Source: JAZTZP01 sp045637525 (GTDB lineage: Bacteria; Bacillota; Clostridia; UBA1381). From it: DNA of 38,675 nucleotides. This document shows, piece by piece, positions 1 to 9,657 of this stretch (the first letter of the stretch is position 1; each line of letters begins with the position of its first letter). Below the pieces are notes generated by a model, which worked only from the letters and a program-made list of their open reading frames with translations, was not told the origin of the DNA and ran no database searches. The stretch lies in contig JAZTZP010000138.1 of NCBI GenBank assembly GCA_045637525.1, forward strand, positions 1-38,675, in the 5' to 3' direction. Both the position numbers and the translations under genes were made by a program.

Positions 1-990
1 GGAATGACGGCACAGTATGGAAATGACGGTCCGGGAGAATTTGTAAAATACGGACAGTTCACATTTACGGGTGAATACGGCTCAGACTATGTAGAATTGA
101 CGGAATATACGAATGGTGGCGCACATGGTGGCTGGTCAGTCTTTTATGATGCAGTAATGTTTGAAAAAGTCGGATCAGCACCTGTGATTACACTTCCTGA
201 AACAGTAGGCAATGTTAATGAGCTCATAATTGAAGAAAACGGTAAAGTTTTACTTAACGGAGCAGAAGAATATACAGATAATTACGGTGGAGCAGGAGAG
301 GTTGTTACAAACGGTACTGTTGATACCTTTACAGATGTGGAAAAATATCACGGTGGCTCAGCATACAGAGTAGAAGGTGGATTTACGACATCTAAAAGCA
401 TTAAATACTATCCTGTTCTGAATAAAGGTAAGTATAAGATTTATTATCTGAGACCGGTTGCGCCGTATCAGACATATATTTCCGTAACAGGTTCGGACGG
501 AATGTACAAAGAACATCATTACACGGAAAATGAACCAAGTTCGATGGAATGGATTGAATCGGGCGTATTTACTGCTACGGGACAATATCGCGAGGATTGG
601 ATAATGCTTAGTGATATACCGGAAAGGGAAGATCTGGAATATATGAATAAAGGTTGGTCTACATATTTTGACGCTGTTAAGTTTGTAAAGATTGACTGTG
701 ATATGTCTGTTGAAAATGCAGGTATTGATACAGAAACAAAAATTTATTCTGCTGATATTTTAAATATTAATTATGATACAGCAAAAACGTTTGATGCTGC
801 TGTGGCGGTTTATGACGGAACGACAAGAGAGATGAAGGATGTGTATTTACAAACTGCAATTGATATGCCTGATTCATTGCAAAGTGTGACTGTAACAACA
901 GATGCTCTTGATTATTCTAAGGGCGATATAATTAAGATACTTGTACTTGATTCTATTGAGAATTTAAAACCGCTTAATGTTTATAAGTAA
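1..990 (+). CDS. Partial surface protein with golvesin/CBD-like domains (3' end only)
   Basis: The reading frame is open at base 1, so this is the C-terminal 329 residues of a longer protein whose start lies outside the window. The first ~60 residues are the end of one golvesin C-terminal/Xly CBD-like beta-sandwich (motifs GEFVKYGQFTFTGEYGSDY and WSVFYDAVMFEKV). A second, more diverged copy follows at about residues 70-230 (SIKYYPVLNKGKYKIYYLRP, then WSTYFDAVKFVKI). The last ~90 residues form a small beta-rich domain (AAVAVYDGTTREMKDV, IIKILVLDS) of a type common at the ends of clostridial surface proteins. No SLH domain follows, unlike the downstream paralogue. The first domain is nearly the same as one in the next gene, so the two are tandem paralogues. 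Probably extracellular and possibly carbohydrate-binding; any catalytic part would lie upstream. Confidence 0.75.
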   Translation, partial: GMTAQYGNDGPGEFVKYGQFTFTGEYGSDYVELTEYTNGGAHGGWSVFYDAVMFEKVGSAPVITLPETVGNVNELIIEENGKVLLNGAEEYTDNYGGAGEVVTNGTVDTFTDVEKYHGGSAYRVEGGFTTSKSIKYYPVLNKGKYKIYYLRPVAPYQTYISVTGSDGMYKEHHYTENEPSSMEWIESGVFTATGQYREDWIMLSDIPEREDLEYMNKGWSTYFDAVKFVKIDCDMSVENAGIDTETKIYSADILNINYDTAKTFDAAVAVYDGTTREMKDVYLQTAIDMPDSLQSVTVTTDALDYSKGDIIKILVLDSIENLKPLNVYK

Positions 991-1020
991 GATTTTGATC
1001 AGGTTGAGGTAATCAGTAAT

Positions 1021-1060
1021 TTCATAGTAACTGTCGGAATTAACCGACAGTTACTATGAA
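1021..1060. repeat. 40-bp perfect palindrome (17-bp arms, 6-nt loop)
   Basis: The left arm TTCATAGTAACTGTCGG (1021-1037) is exactly complementary to 1044-1060, with loop AATTAA. It lies between two surface-protein genes. Only a weak T-run (about 1064-1069) follows, so it is a poor intrinsic terminator, though it may attenuate or stabilise RNA ends. A second palindrome of identical 17-6-17 geometry and partly similar arms (shared ATAGT, AA, TGT blocks) is at 35130-35169, which suggests a dispersed palindromic repeat family. Confidence 0.8.
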
Positions 1061-1111
1061 TCAATTTTTAAAGAATTTAATCGTTTCCTTGAAACTATGG
1101 AGGTGCTTTAG

Positions 1112-4015
1112 ATGAAGAAAATTTTTGCAATATTTACTGCTATTTCGATTGTGGGAGCTGTTCAGTTTCCGGCGATAGCGAGTGAAGGCAATACTGTGCC
1201 GGATATAACATTGTCCGAAGTTATAGAAACGGTACAAACTCTTATACTTGAAGAAGATGGAAGTGCATATTTAAACGGCTCGGAAACTGCAGTAGAAAAC
1301 TATGGTTCAGCGGTAGTAATCGGAAATATGACATCTGATACAGGAGACCGTTGGCATAATGGTTCATTGCTTAAACACAATTATACCGGTACCCAGAAGA
1401 ATAAGGTAAGATATTATCCTGTACTTCAACGTGGTGAATACAATGTATATGTGTTTATACCGAATTGGGGTTATATAGTACCTACAGTATGTACTGCGTC
1501 GGAAGATAATACGACACAGATAGAAGCACCATGGGAAGTAATAGGAGGCATGGCTAATTCCGGTTTAAACGGCCCGGGCGAATTTATAAAATATGGACAG
1601 TTCACATTTACGGGAGAATATGGCTCAGACTACATAGAATTGACAGAAGGTATAGGATATAGCGGACCGCATGGCGGCTGGTCAGTACTTTATGATGCTG
1701 TTAAATTTGAAAGAATTCCTAAAGTAGCTTTTGATGTATTTGACGATAATATGAAGATGTATTCATATAATCAATTAAACCGTGAAGCAAATTATATTGA
1801 TATAAAGCTTGCCGGTGACAGCTTTTGTGATACGGTTGACGAATCGCAGTTTCATATAAGCGGTTTGCCTGCAGGAATTTTGTTGGACAGAATAGAAAAA
1901 CTTGAAGATAATGTTGTCAGAATGTATTTTACATCGGAAGATAATATCTTTGTTACATCTGATACGACTTTTAGTGTAAAAATATCAGCAGAGGCTACAA
2001 GTAATTGTACAATAGATAGTGATTATGTTGAATGTGTTATAAATGCACCGGAAAGATTTACAATTGAAGCGAGTGCTGAGCATAACGGTAATGAGCTTGA
2101 GCTTACTGCAAGCGTTATAAATACCATGAACAAAACAGACAGCGGAGTGGTGTTGTTAGGTGTTTATGACGGTGCTGAAATGATAGATAAGAAAATAATT
2201 GAATTAACCAATATAGAACGCGGTACAGAAACTGATATCAGTGAGAGTTTTGATGCGCCGGAAAGTGCAAATATTAAAATTTTTGTGTGGGACAAGATTC
2301 TTTATATAGATGAAAATGGATTAATGTGCGGTGGTGAGTCTTTGGCGGTTCCTTTCTTATTAAGGGAGGAGGAAGAAAAAGCAAAAACGAGCGAAAACAC
2401 TTCACTTACTGTGGAGGTGAACAGCGTAAATGAAAGCGTTAATTTATCCGGTGCGATAATTTCACCGGAGAAAAAGGTGCCTGTTGTTGTTATGCTTGAA
2501 ACAGACGACGGAGAAGAGCTTGCTCATTTTGATGAGATTTTGGTCAGCGATGATAATAGTTATAATTATACATACATTATGAATAATCCTGTGGATGATA
2601 CTCCTTATACGGTGTATGTTCAGGATTTTGGCGGCGGTGATAAAGCTTCTTTTAAATTTTATTCCGCGGCTTTCAAAGATAGTGTGGTAGATATTGCAAA
2701 GGGAAAAACAGGTGATGAATTTGTAAGTTTTATCAAGGACAATGTTGTTATTCTTGATATTAATATATCGGAGTCCGGCGATTATGCAAAATTGTCGGAT
2801 GAAGCAGAAGCTGATTTTTGGACTGAGCTTGAGAAGGTTATGGCAGATTGTGATAATCATATGGATTTTAAATCTGATTTTAAGGAAACAGTTACAAATA
2901 TGATGATTATTGACAGTCTTAATGAAGCGGATAATGCGGATGATTTTGTAGGAATTCTGGAAAATAAGTATGAGTTTTTCGGGATTTTATTAACAGATGA
3001 ATACAAGAGTGATTTTAAAGATTTTGCAGCAGTGGTGGCAGAAGATATGAAGGATATTACATATCATAACCGCAGTGCTGTTACAGATGATTTTTATGAC
3101 AGACTTCTCAGTGCTGTATTAAATTCAATAGATGATACAAATCGTGCGGCAATGAGCAATAAACTCAGTCTCTATAAAAATATGATTGGAATCAATGAGA
3201 AGTTTTTCGGAAACAGACACAGCACATACATAAAATATATGATGGGTAAGACTTATGTGTCAGCAGAAGACATTAAGAAAAAAACGGATGAAGCTATTGT
3301 GTGGGGTGATAAACAGTTTGCTCCACCGTCCTCAGGCGGAGTGAGCAGCGGAGGCACAGGCGGCGGTGGCGGTAGCGCAGGAGGCTCTAAAAAACCATCG
3401 GGTTCTGTTGTAAGCAGTATTGTGACAGACTTACCTAAAGAACCGGTTATTACTGCTGAGGAAGCGAATGCGGCATTTTCAGATCTTGACAGCGTTTTGT
3501 GGGCTAAGACACAGATTGAAGCTCTTGCGCAAAAGGGTATTGTTTCCGGTAAATCAGAAAAAACATTTGCACCGAATGATTATGTTACACGTGCAGAGTT
3601 TGTAAAAATGCTTGTACTTGCATTCGGTACATACAATGAAAGTCTTGTTACCGAAAGCTTTACAGATGTAACAGCAAATGACTGGTTTTACAGTTATATA
3701 GCTAATGCAGTGGACAGAGGAATTATAAAGGGCAGAGAAGATGGAAGCTTTGGTGTTCATGACACCATAACCCGTGAGGATATGTGTGTTATGGTGTACA
3801 GACAATTGGAAGCGATTGGGGAAAATATTGATAGTGTATCGAATGAATTTGCAGACAATGCCGATATAAGCGATTATGCCGTAAATGCGGTTAATGCTAT
3901 GAAAGGTGCAGGGATTGTGAACGGTGTTGACGAAGAGACCTTTGCACCGAAAATTAGCTGTACAAGAGCTATGGCTGCCAAGGTGATATTTGAGGCATGC
4001 GAGTATATAAAATAG
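1112..4015 (+). CDS. SLH-anchored surface protein with golvesin/CBD-like domain
   Basis: A 967-aa secreted protein. The start is preceded by GGAGGTG, and residues 1-24 form a signal peptide ending near IAS. Residues ~35-205 are a golvesin C-terminal/CBD-like domain (VRYYPVLQRGEYNVYVFIP, then GGWSVLYDAVKFERI), paralogous to the partial gene upstream. Beta-rich domains follow at ~210-420 and ~430-530, then a helical region at ~540-750. A flexible Gly/Ser linker (about 755-785) leads to three C-terminal SLH domains (about 790-842, 848-902, 912-967; motifs AFSDLDSV, SFTDVTANDWF, EFADNADISDY). SLH triplets bind pyruvylated secondary cell-wall polymer, so the protein should display its N-terminal domain on the cell surface. 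No catalytic domain is recognisable, so a binding or scaffold role is inferred. Confidence 0.85.
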   Translation: MKKIFAIFTAISIVGAVQFPAIASEGNTVPDITLSEVIETVQTLILEEDGSAYLNGSETAVENYGSAVVIGNMTSDTGDRWHNGSLLKHNYTGTQKNKVRYYPVLQRGEYNVYVFIPNWGYIVPTVCTASEDNTTQIEAPWEVIGGMANSGLNGPGEFIKYGQFTFTGEYGSDYIELTEGIGYSGPHGGWSVLYDAVKFERIPKVAFDVFDDNMKMYSYNQLNREANYIDIKLAGDSFCDTVDESQFHISGLPAGILLDRIEKLEDNVVRMYFTSEDNIFVTSDTTFSVKISAEATSNCTIDSDYVECVINAPERFTIEASAEHNGNELELTASVINTMNKTDSGVVLLGVYDGAEMIDKKIIELTNIERGTETDISESFDAPESANIKIFVWDKILYIDENGLMCGGESLAVPFLLREEEEKAKTSENTSLTVEVNSVNESVNLSGAIISPEKKVPVVVMLETDDGEELAHFDEILVSDDNSYNYTYIMNNPVDDTPYTVYVQDFGGGDKASFKFYSAAFKDSVVDIAKGKTGDEFVSFIKDNVVILDINISESGDYAKLSDEAEADFWTELEKVMADCDNHMDFKSDFKETVTNMMIIDSLNEADNADDFVGILENKYEFFGILLTDEYKSDFKDFAAVVAEDMKDITYHNRSAVTDDFYDRLLSAVLNSIDDTNRAAMSNKLSLYKNMIGINEKFFGNRHSTYIKYMMGKTYVSAEDIKKKTDEAIVWGDKQFAPPSSGGVSSGGTGGGGGSAGGSKKPSGSVVSSIVTDLPKEPVITAEEANAAFSDLDSVLWAKTQIEALAQKGIVSGKSEKTFAPNDYVTRAEFVKMLVLAFGTYNESLVTESFTDVTANDWFYSYIANAVDRGIIKGREDGSFGVHDTITREDMCVMVYRQLEAIGENIDSVSNEFADNADISDYAVNAVNAMKGAGIVNGVDEETFAPKISCTRAMAAKVIFEACEYIK

Positions 4016-4079
4016 TTTGTTTGTAGTTTTTGGATAAGCGGGGGATTCGCCTGCCATATCACAGAAGGAGGATGAATAA

Positions 4080-6707
4080 ATGAAGGTAATCAAATATTTA
4101 ATTGTAAGCTTGCTGATGTTTCTGACGGCTGTTGTTGGCGTTAGTGCAGAAAGTACAGATATAAAATATAATTTGATTGATGCGCTTGATGTTTTGCCGG
4201 TGGCAGAATATAAATCTGAAACTCCTGTAACAAGGGCGGAGTTTGCATATATTGTGTCTGCCGTATCAGGAATAAATACGAAGAATCATTCAAATCCCGG
4301 AGAGGTGTTTTACAAAGATATTCCGGCGGAGCATGAGTATGCTCAGTACATAAATGCAGTGTCAAGACTTGATATTATGAGAGGCTTTTCGGACGGTTTG
4401 TATGAACCTGAATATTCTGTGACATATACAGATGCGGCATATGCGTTTGTAAATATACTCGGGTACAGACAGGATGCGGAAAGAATCGGATATCCTATGG
4501 GGTATATTATGAAAGCGGAAGAACTTGGACTGTTCAGATATGTAAACAGAAATTCTTATATTTCTCAGAATGATATGAACATGATTATATATAATGTTCT
4601 GACTTCAAAAAGACGTGTAGTAACATCATTTGGAGATGATTACAGTACATATGGTGATGACAGCGAAAATACTCTGTTGTATGATGTTTTTGGTGTAACT
4701 GAGATAAAAGGTATTGTTACTGCAAATGCTGTGTCGGCAATTGACAGTGTGAATGGTGTTGGTGAAGGAAATATCAAAATTGGCAGTGAGGTTTATAATG
4801 CAGTAGCTGATGCCCAGGCATATCTCGGTTATAATGTTGTTGCTTTCGTACAGTTGGATGATGATAAAATTATTTCGATTAGTGCAAAGGATACTGGGGT
4901 TATAAAAATATGGGATGAGGATATTGGTGAAAATACAACGGCAGATGCTGTAAGTGCATATGTTAATTCAAAATTAAAAACATATATTATGGATGATGAT
5001 TCAGAATATCTGTATAATGGTGTTTATGCTCAGAATCTGACTCGTGATGATATTCTGATTGAGTCCGGGTATATAGAGCTTATTGATAATGATAACGACA
5101 ATGACTATGATATACTGAGTGTTACGGAGTATGAGTTTGCGTTTGTATCCTATGTTTCGCCTGTTTCGGAAACTGTTGTTGATAAGTACGGAAAGAATTT
5201 GCGGCTTGAAAACAAGTCGTATAAGATTTTTTTGAACGGTACACCGATACCGATAACAGATCTGGTTGAATATGACAGTATAAGCTATACAAGAAGTAAA
5301 GATGACGATAATTACTGTATTTTTGTAATAAGAAACGAAGAGTTTTCCGGTTCCGTTTCAGGAGTATCGGAAGAGGAAAGTGTTATAATAGATGCAGGTG
5401 CAGAATATGATGTAAGTCCTTATTATAATGAGCTGATATCCGACGGTAAGGCTTTTCCGTTATCAATCGGACTGGAAGCAGTTTATTATACGGATATAAG
5501 AGGAAGAATATTTGCGTTTGAAATGATGCCGGCGACAGAGCGTACCGAACAGTACGGATTTTTGATTAAGGTTGCAGGTGACTATGAAGAAGACGGTGTA
5601 ATAGCGAAGATGTTGAAGGTTGACGGTAATGTTGCAACATTACTGGTTGCAAAAAAAATAAGAGTTGACGGTAACTGGTATGATGAAGACACAAGCTTTA
5701 TTCAGGATATAGCTACTGATGGTAATTATGTGAGAAGAGTTGTTAAATACCTTACAAACGGTAATGATGAAATTTGTAAAATTGATACTCCGATAATGGG
5801 TACAAATGAAGTGTGGGGAATTGACCTTACAGAAGATTTTGTTCCTGAAAACAGTAATGGTACATGGTGTAATGCTGACGGCGGAATCTTAGACGGCAGA
5901 TTTTATGTTTCAAACCGTACGATAGTATTTACGGTTCCCGATGATTCATACAGGGATGATTACACAATGTATACCGTATCAAACGGACTTGCGTTTACAA
6001 ATGCGAGTACGAATTATAAAGTACACGGATATGACCTTGATGACGAATTTATTGCAAGCGTAGCTGTCCGGGAAACCGGAGGGGGCGGTGATATACCCAG
6101 AAGTGCAAAAGCCTATATGATAAAAAAATTTATAACTGTTTTTGATGAAAATACAGAAGAGGTTGTTCCGGGAATTATTTTGATGGATGGGACAGAGATT
6201 TTAGTGAAAAACAAAGAACTTATCACCGGTCTGGAAAAGGGAGATATTATCCGTTTTGCAAAAGATGCAAAAGGCTTTGTTGATGCACTTTCTTTAGTGC
6301 TTGATTCATCGCAGAAAAAAATTCCGACATCTGTGTCAGGATCGGAAGGAGGGGGAAGTTACTGGATTTTCCGCGGCGAGGTGAGATATGGTACTCATTA
6401 CCTGATAGAGGCAAACTCGCAGAGCTTTATCGCAGCACAGTTGCCTGAAACAGAATCAGATACGTATATGTTTGAAAGAAACGGTGTCAGATATCCTGTA
6501 CGCTATGCAGACAATAACCTCACACGGTTATCTCTGTTTGCGTACAGATACAGCGGCAAGGTATATGTATATGATAAAGCTGAGAACGAAATAACCGAGA
6601 GCGATATGTCTGCTTTAGAAGATGCTCTTTACAAAAACAATCCGGATGCGAGAATTTTCATTGATCAGGTATATGGCACTGTTGTAAGATTATATGTAAT
6701 TAAATAA
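4080..6707 (+). CDS. SLH-domain surface protein, function unknown
   Basis: An 875-aa secreted protein. AGGAGGATG precedes the ATG, and residues 1-24 form a signal peptide (hydrophobic core LIVSLLMFLTAVVGVSA). About two to three SLH modules lie at the N-terminus (~28-180; PVTRAEFAYIVSAVSG, MRGFSDGLYEPEYSVTYTDA), the opposite end from its upstream neighbour. The remaining ~690 residues are acidic, beta-rich and rich in Tyr and Asp, with no family I recognise. Several similar strand patterns suggest repeated beta domains. It lies 64 bp after one SLH gene and just before another, so co-transcription is likely. An S-layer or envelope structural role is inferred; no enzyme motif is visible. Confidence 0.8.
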   Translation: MKVIKYLIVSLLMFLTAVVGVSAESTDIKYNLIDALDVLPVAEYKSETPVTRAEFAYIVSAVSGINTKNHSNPGEVFYKDIPAEHEYAQYINAVSRLDIMRGFSDGLYEPEYSVTYTDAAYAFVNILGYRQDAERIGYPMGYIMKAEELGLFRYVNRNSYISQNDMNMIIYNVLTSKRRVVTSFGDDYSTYGDDSENTLLYDVFGVTEIKGIVTANAVSAIDSVNGVGEGNIKIGSEVYNAVADAQAYLGYNVVAFVQLDDDKIISISAKDTGVIKIWDEDIGENTTADAVSAYVNSKLKTYIMDDDSEYLYNGVYAQNLTRDDILIESGYIELIDNDNDNDYDILSVTEYEFAFVSYVSPVSETVVDKYGKNLRLENKSYKIFLNGTPIPITDLVEYDSISYTRSKDDDNYCIFVIRNEEFSGSVSGVSEEESVIIDAGAEYDVSPYYNELISDGKAFPLSIGLEAVYYTDIRGRIFAFEMMPATERTEQYGFLIKVAGDYEEDGVIAKMLKVDGNVATLLVAKKIRVDGNWYDEDTSFIQDIATDGNYVRRVVKYLTNGNDEICKIDTPIMGTNEVWGIDLTEDFVPENSNGTWCNADGGILDGRFYVSNRTIVFTVPDDSYRDDYTMYTVSNGLAFTNASTNYKVHGYDLDDEFIASVAVRETGGGGDIPRSAKAYMIKKFITVFDENTEEVVPGIILMDGTEILVKNKELITGLEKGDIIRFAKDAKGFVDALSLVLDSSQKKIPTSVSGSEGGGSYWIFRGEVRYGTHYLIEANSQSFIAAQLPETESDTYMFERNGVRYPVRYADNNLTRLSLFAYRYSGKVYVYDKAENEITESDMSALEDALYKNNPDARIFIDQVYGTVVRLYVIK

Positions 6708-6739
6708 TAACTGTGTGTTTTGAAAGGAAGTGCTTGAAT

Positions 6740-9625
6740 TTGAAAAAATTAATAAGTATATTAATGTCTTTTGCATTTGCAGTTTCATCTGTAATGGCAG
6801 GTGCGGAGAGTGTTGAGGAACAAACACCGGTTGCAGATATTGTCGAAGAAGTACCTGTTATGAAAGAATTGTATGTTTCCGTAAACGGCTCGGATTCTAA
6901 TGACGGCTCGAAAATCAGACCATTTGCGACAGTTGAAAAAGCGAAAGAGGAGGCAAAAAAATATAATGATAATATGACGGGCGATATTGTTATAAATATC
7001 GGTGCGGGAGTATATTACGTTGACAAAACTCTTTATTTTACAAAGGATGATTCTGCCTCAAACGGTTATTCTGTTATATTTAAAGGAGATGACGCTGAAA
7101 AGACAATTTTGAGCGGCGGCAGGCAAATAACAGGCTGGAAGTTGCATGACGGAAATAAAAATATCTGGTCTGCAGATGCAAAAGGGATAGACTCAAGAAC
7201 GATGTTCGTTAACGGTGAACGCAGAAACAGAGCGGCTCATACGGCAAATCTTCCGAACATTGTAATGTCAGCAGAACCTGAATATACTGTCGAAGGAAAT
7301 AATATATTTGCAGATATTCCCAATATTACCGATGTTGAAATTATATGGATGCTCAGTTTTTCCGACTGGAGAATGCCAATCACCGGAATTAACGGAAATA
7401 AGATTGATTTTCCGGAAATTGCAGATGGTTACGGGAATGCCAAAGGTGTTCCGATGCGTGTTGAGAATGCGTATAAATGGCTTGATGAAAAGGGTGAGTG
7501 GTATCTTGATAAGTTGGCCGGGAAAATCTATTATATTCCGAAAGACGGAGAGGACATGGCAAAAGAGGTTGTGACTTTGGGAGTTCTTGAGGAAGTTATA
7601 AACATTGAAGGTACGGAAAAAGAGTTTGTGAAAGGCTTATCCTTTGAAGAGCTTACTGTAAAAGATGTAACATGGCTCGGGCCGAATGATCCGGATTATG
7701 GTTATGCAAATTTCCAGGCAGGATTTTGCCGGGAATTTGATAAGCATTACGGAGACAACGACAAATATAATGTAAATGCTGCCATTCATGCGGTTTTTGC
7801 TGAAGACATAAGGGTAAAACGCTGTATTGTAAGAAATTGCGGCGGTGCGGGAATATGGTTCAGAAAAGGTATTCACAACTCGGATATAGTGGGAAATGTA
7901 GTATATGATATTTCACAAAACGGAATTATGACAGACAGTACTTTTCCCGGACAGTCATGTAATCCGGTAACAATTTGTGATGGTATTTCTATAGAAAATA
8001 ATATAGTGCATGATGCTGGTATAGAATATCTTGGTGCAGTTGGTATTTTTGGCGGTATGCCGAGAAACAGTTCGGTTTCACATAATATAGTTTATAATAT
8101 TCCTTATACCTGTATATCATTTGGATGGGGCTGGATGAATCAGTGGACAAAGGATCCCGAAAAAATTGATGAATATCCGATGCTTAATGTTGGTAACCGG
8201 GTGAATAACAACTATGTATATAACGGAATGACAAAGCTTCGTGACGGAGGCGGACTGTATTTTCTGGGAGTTTTACCTGAGCTTGAGGTAAAGGGAAATG
8301 TTGTTGCAAATATGGGTAAGAATGAGTCGTTTGCATATTATTTTGACAACGGAAGTCGTTGGGCTACTTTTACAGAAAATGTTTGTTATGATGTTGCTGT
8401 GGCGCTTTACTCAAAAGGTGCAGATAATGAGTTTTTTAATAATTATTTCGATGTATCGTTTGATAATACAAGTGTAATCGGGGATCAGAGACAGGGGCAT
8501 TCGGAATATAAATCACTTGCAGTTCAGGATGAAAGTCATAAAAATAAGATTTATGATAATGTGGTTGTAAAAGACGGCAATTTTCCGGATTTTATTATGA
8601 TGAATGCAGGGGTTGAATACGAGTATCAGGATTTGGCAGGTCTTGTGGGTAGCAAAGACGAAAATATTGCAACTGTAAAAACGGCTAAGGCTAAGGTTTT
8701 AAAACAAAACGGTACATACGGAAAGTTTATAACCGGTAAAGGATATGCTGCGGCTATTGATAAAAATACAGAAACTGAAATGAAAGCGACGGGAAAAGAG
8801 GCATGGACTTGTGATGTTGATCTTGGAAACAAGAGACATCTGACATCGTTTAAGATTGTGTTCGGAACAAATGTACCGGAAAAAGTAAAAATTACGGTTT
8901 CGGAGGATGCAAAGAATTTTACGGAAATACCGGTTGATGTTATTGAAAAGGAAAATGTGTTTGAAATTGATGAAGTTGTAAGAAAAATTCAAATACAGGT
9001 ACTTGAGGGCGAAATGTCAATTGCAGAGCTGGAAGTGTATGCAGATGATTTTATTTCGGTTGTCGATGAGACCGACAGGTTTGCAAATTTTAAACTTGTA
9101 ACTTTTGATGATATAAGTGGGCACTGGGCACAAACAGATATTGAATATCTTGCAAGTCTCGGGATTGTAAAGGGAGACTATGATGATAAGTTTTCGCCTG
9201 ACAGAGCAATAAGCCGTGCTGAATGGATTGCACTTATAACAAGGGTTTTTGAAATTCAGAAAGAAGTGTATCTGAATGAATATGCCGATGTTTCAGATAC
9301 AGACTGGTTTGCTGACAATATACAGGCAGCAAGAAATAAAGGTCTTATCAGATTACTGATTTCAGAAGGCAGAGTATATCCTGAAAAAGAAATTACAAGG
9401 GAAGAGGCAGCGTATGTCCTTATGAACTGCGGAATAGAAGTGAAAGAGAAGTCGGTAGTTGATTTTGTCGATATTGATAAAGCGTCTTATGAATTCCGAG
9501 AAGGTATATTGAGCGTTGCTTCAAACGGATTTATGACAGGTCGTACAGACAGTGAGTTTGCTCCGAAAAACAGCCTGACAAGAGCAGAAGCGGCAACTAT
9601 TGTTAAACGTGTATTGGATGTATAA
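6740..9625 (+). CDS. SLH-anchored beta-helix glycosidase, GH141-like, with discoidin-like domain
   Basis: The TTG at 6740 is preferred because AAAGGAAG (6723-6730) lies 9 nt upstream and the product then begins with a clean signal peptide (KKLISILMSFAFAVSSVMA). A GTG at 6713 in the same frame is an alternative. The 961-aa protein has a right-handed parallel beta-helix at about 40-610, with the N-terminal pattern of GH141-type enzymes (YVSVNGSDSNDG, IRPFATVEKA, ILSGGRQITGWK, RTMFVNGERRNRA). GH141 includes alpha-L-fucosidase and xylanase activities. A discoidin/F5-8C-like beta-sandwich follows (~665-765; WTCDVDLGNKRHLTSFKIV) and then three SLH modules (~785-961; DDISGHWAQTDIEYL). It would act outside the cell on plant polysaccharide while anchored to the wall. 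The family call is from sequence pattern only; PL- or DUF-type beta-helix proteins are the alternative. Confidence 0.75.
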   Translation: MKKLISILMSFAFAVSSVMAGAESVEEQTPVADIVEEVPVMKELYVSVNGSDSNDGSKIRPFATVEKAKEEAKKYNDNMTGDIVINIGAGVYYVDKTLYFTKDDSASNGYSVIFKGDDAEKTILSGGRQITGWKLHDGNKNIWSADAKGIDSRTMFVNGERRNRAAHTANLPNIVMSAEPEYTVEGNNIFADIPNITDVEIIWMLSFSDWRMPITGINGNKIDFPEIADGYGNAKGVPMRVENAYKWLDEKGEWYLDKLAGKIYYIPKDGEDMAKEVVTLGVLEEVINIEGTEKEFVKGLSFEELTVKDVTWLGPNDPDYGYANFQAGFCREFDKHYGDNDKYNVNAAIHAVFAEDIRVKRCIVRNCGGAGIWFRKGIHNSDIVGNVVYDISQNGIMTDSTFPGQSCNPVTICDGISIENNIVHDAGIEYLGAVGIFGGMPRNSSVSHNIVYNIPYTCISFGWGWMNQWTKDPEKIDEYPMLNVGNRVNNNYVYNGMTKLRDGGGLYFLGVLPELEVKGNVVANMGKNESFAYYFDNGSRWATFTENVCYDVAVALYSKGADNEFFNNYFDVSFDNTSVIGDQRQGHSEYKSLAVQDESHKNKIYDNVVVKDGNFPDFIMMNAGVEYEYQDLAGLVGSKDENIATVKTAKAKVLKQNGTYGKFITGKGYAAAIDKNTETEMKATGKEAWTCDVDLGNKRHLTSFKIVFGTNVPEKVKITVSEDAKNFTEIPVDVIEKENVFEIDEVVRKIQIQVLEGEMSIAELEVYADDFISVVDETDRFANFKLVTFDDISGHWAQTDIEYLASLGIVKGDYDDKFSPDRAISRAEWIALITRVFEIQKEVYLNEYADVSDTDWFADNIQAARNKGLIRLLISEGRVYPEKEITREEAAYVLMNCGIEVKEKSVVDFVDIDKASYEFREGILSVASNGFMTGRTDSEFAPKNSLTRAEAATIVKRVLDV

Positions 9626-9657
9626 AAAAGCTTGTTTTATGAAAGGAAATGAAGAGA

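Noticed and set aside
2462..2860. 132-codon minus-strand open frame inside the SLH gene
   Set aside because: It is antisense to a well-supported gene, has Ile/His/Cys-rich composition, no RBS and no domain.
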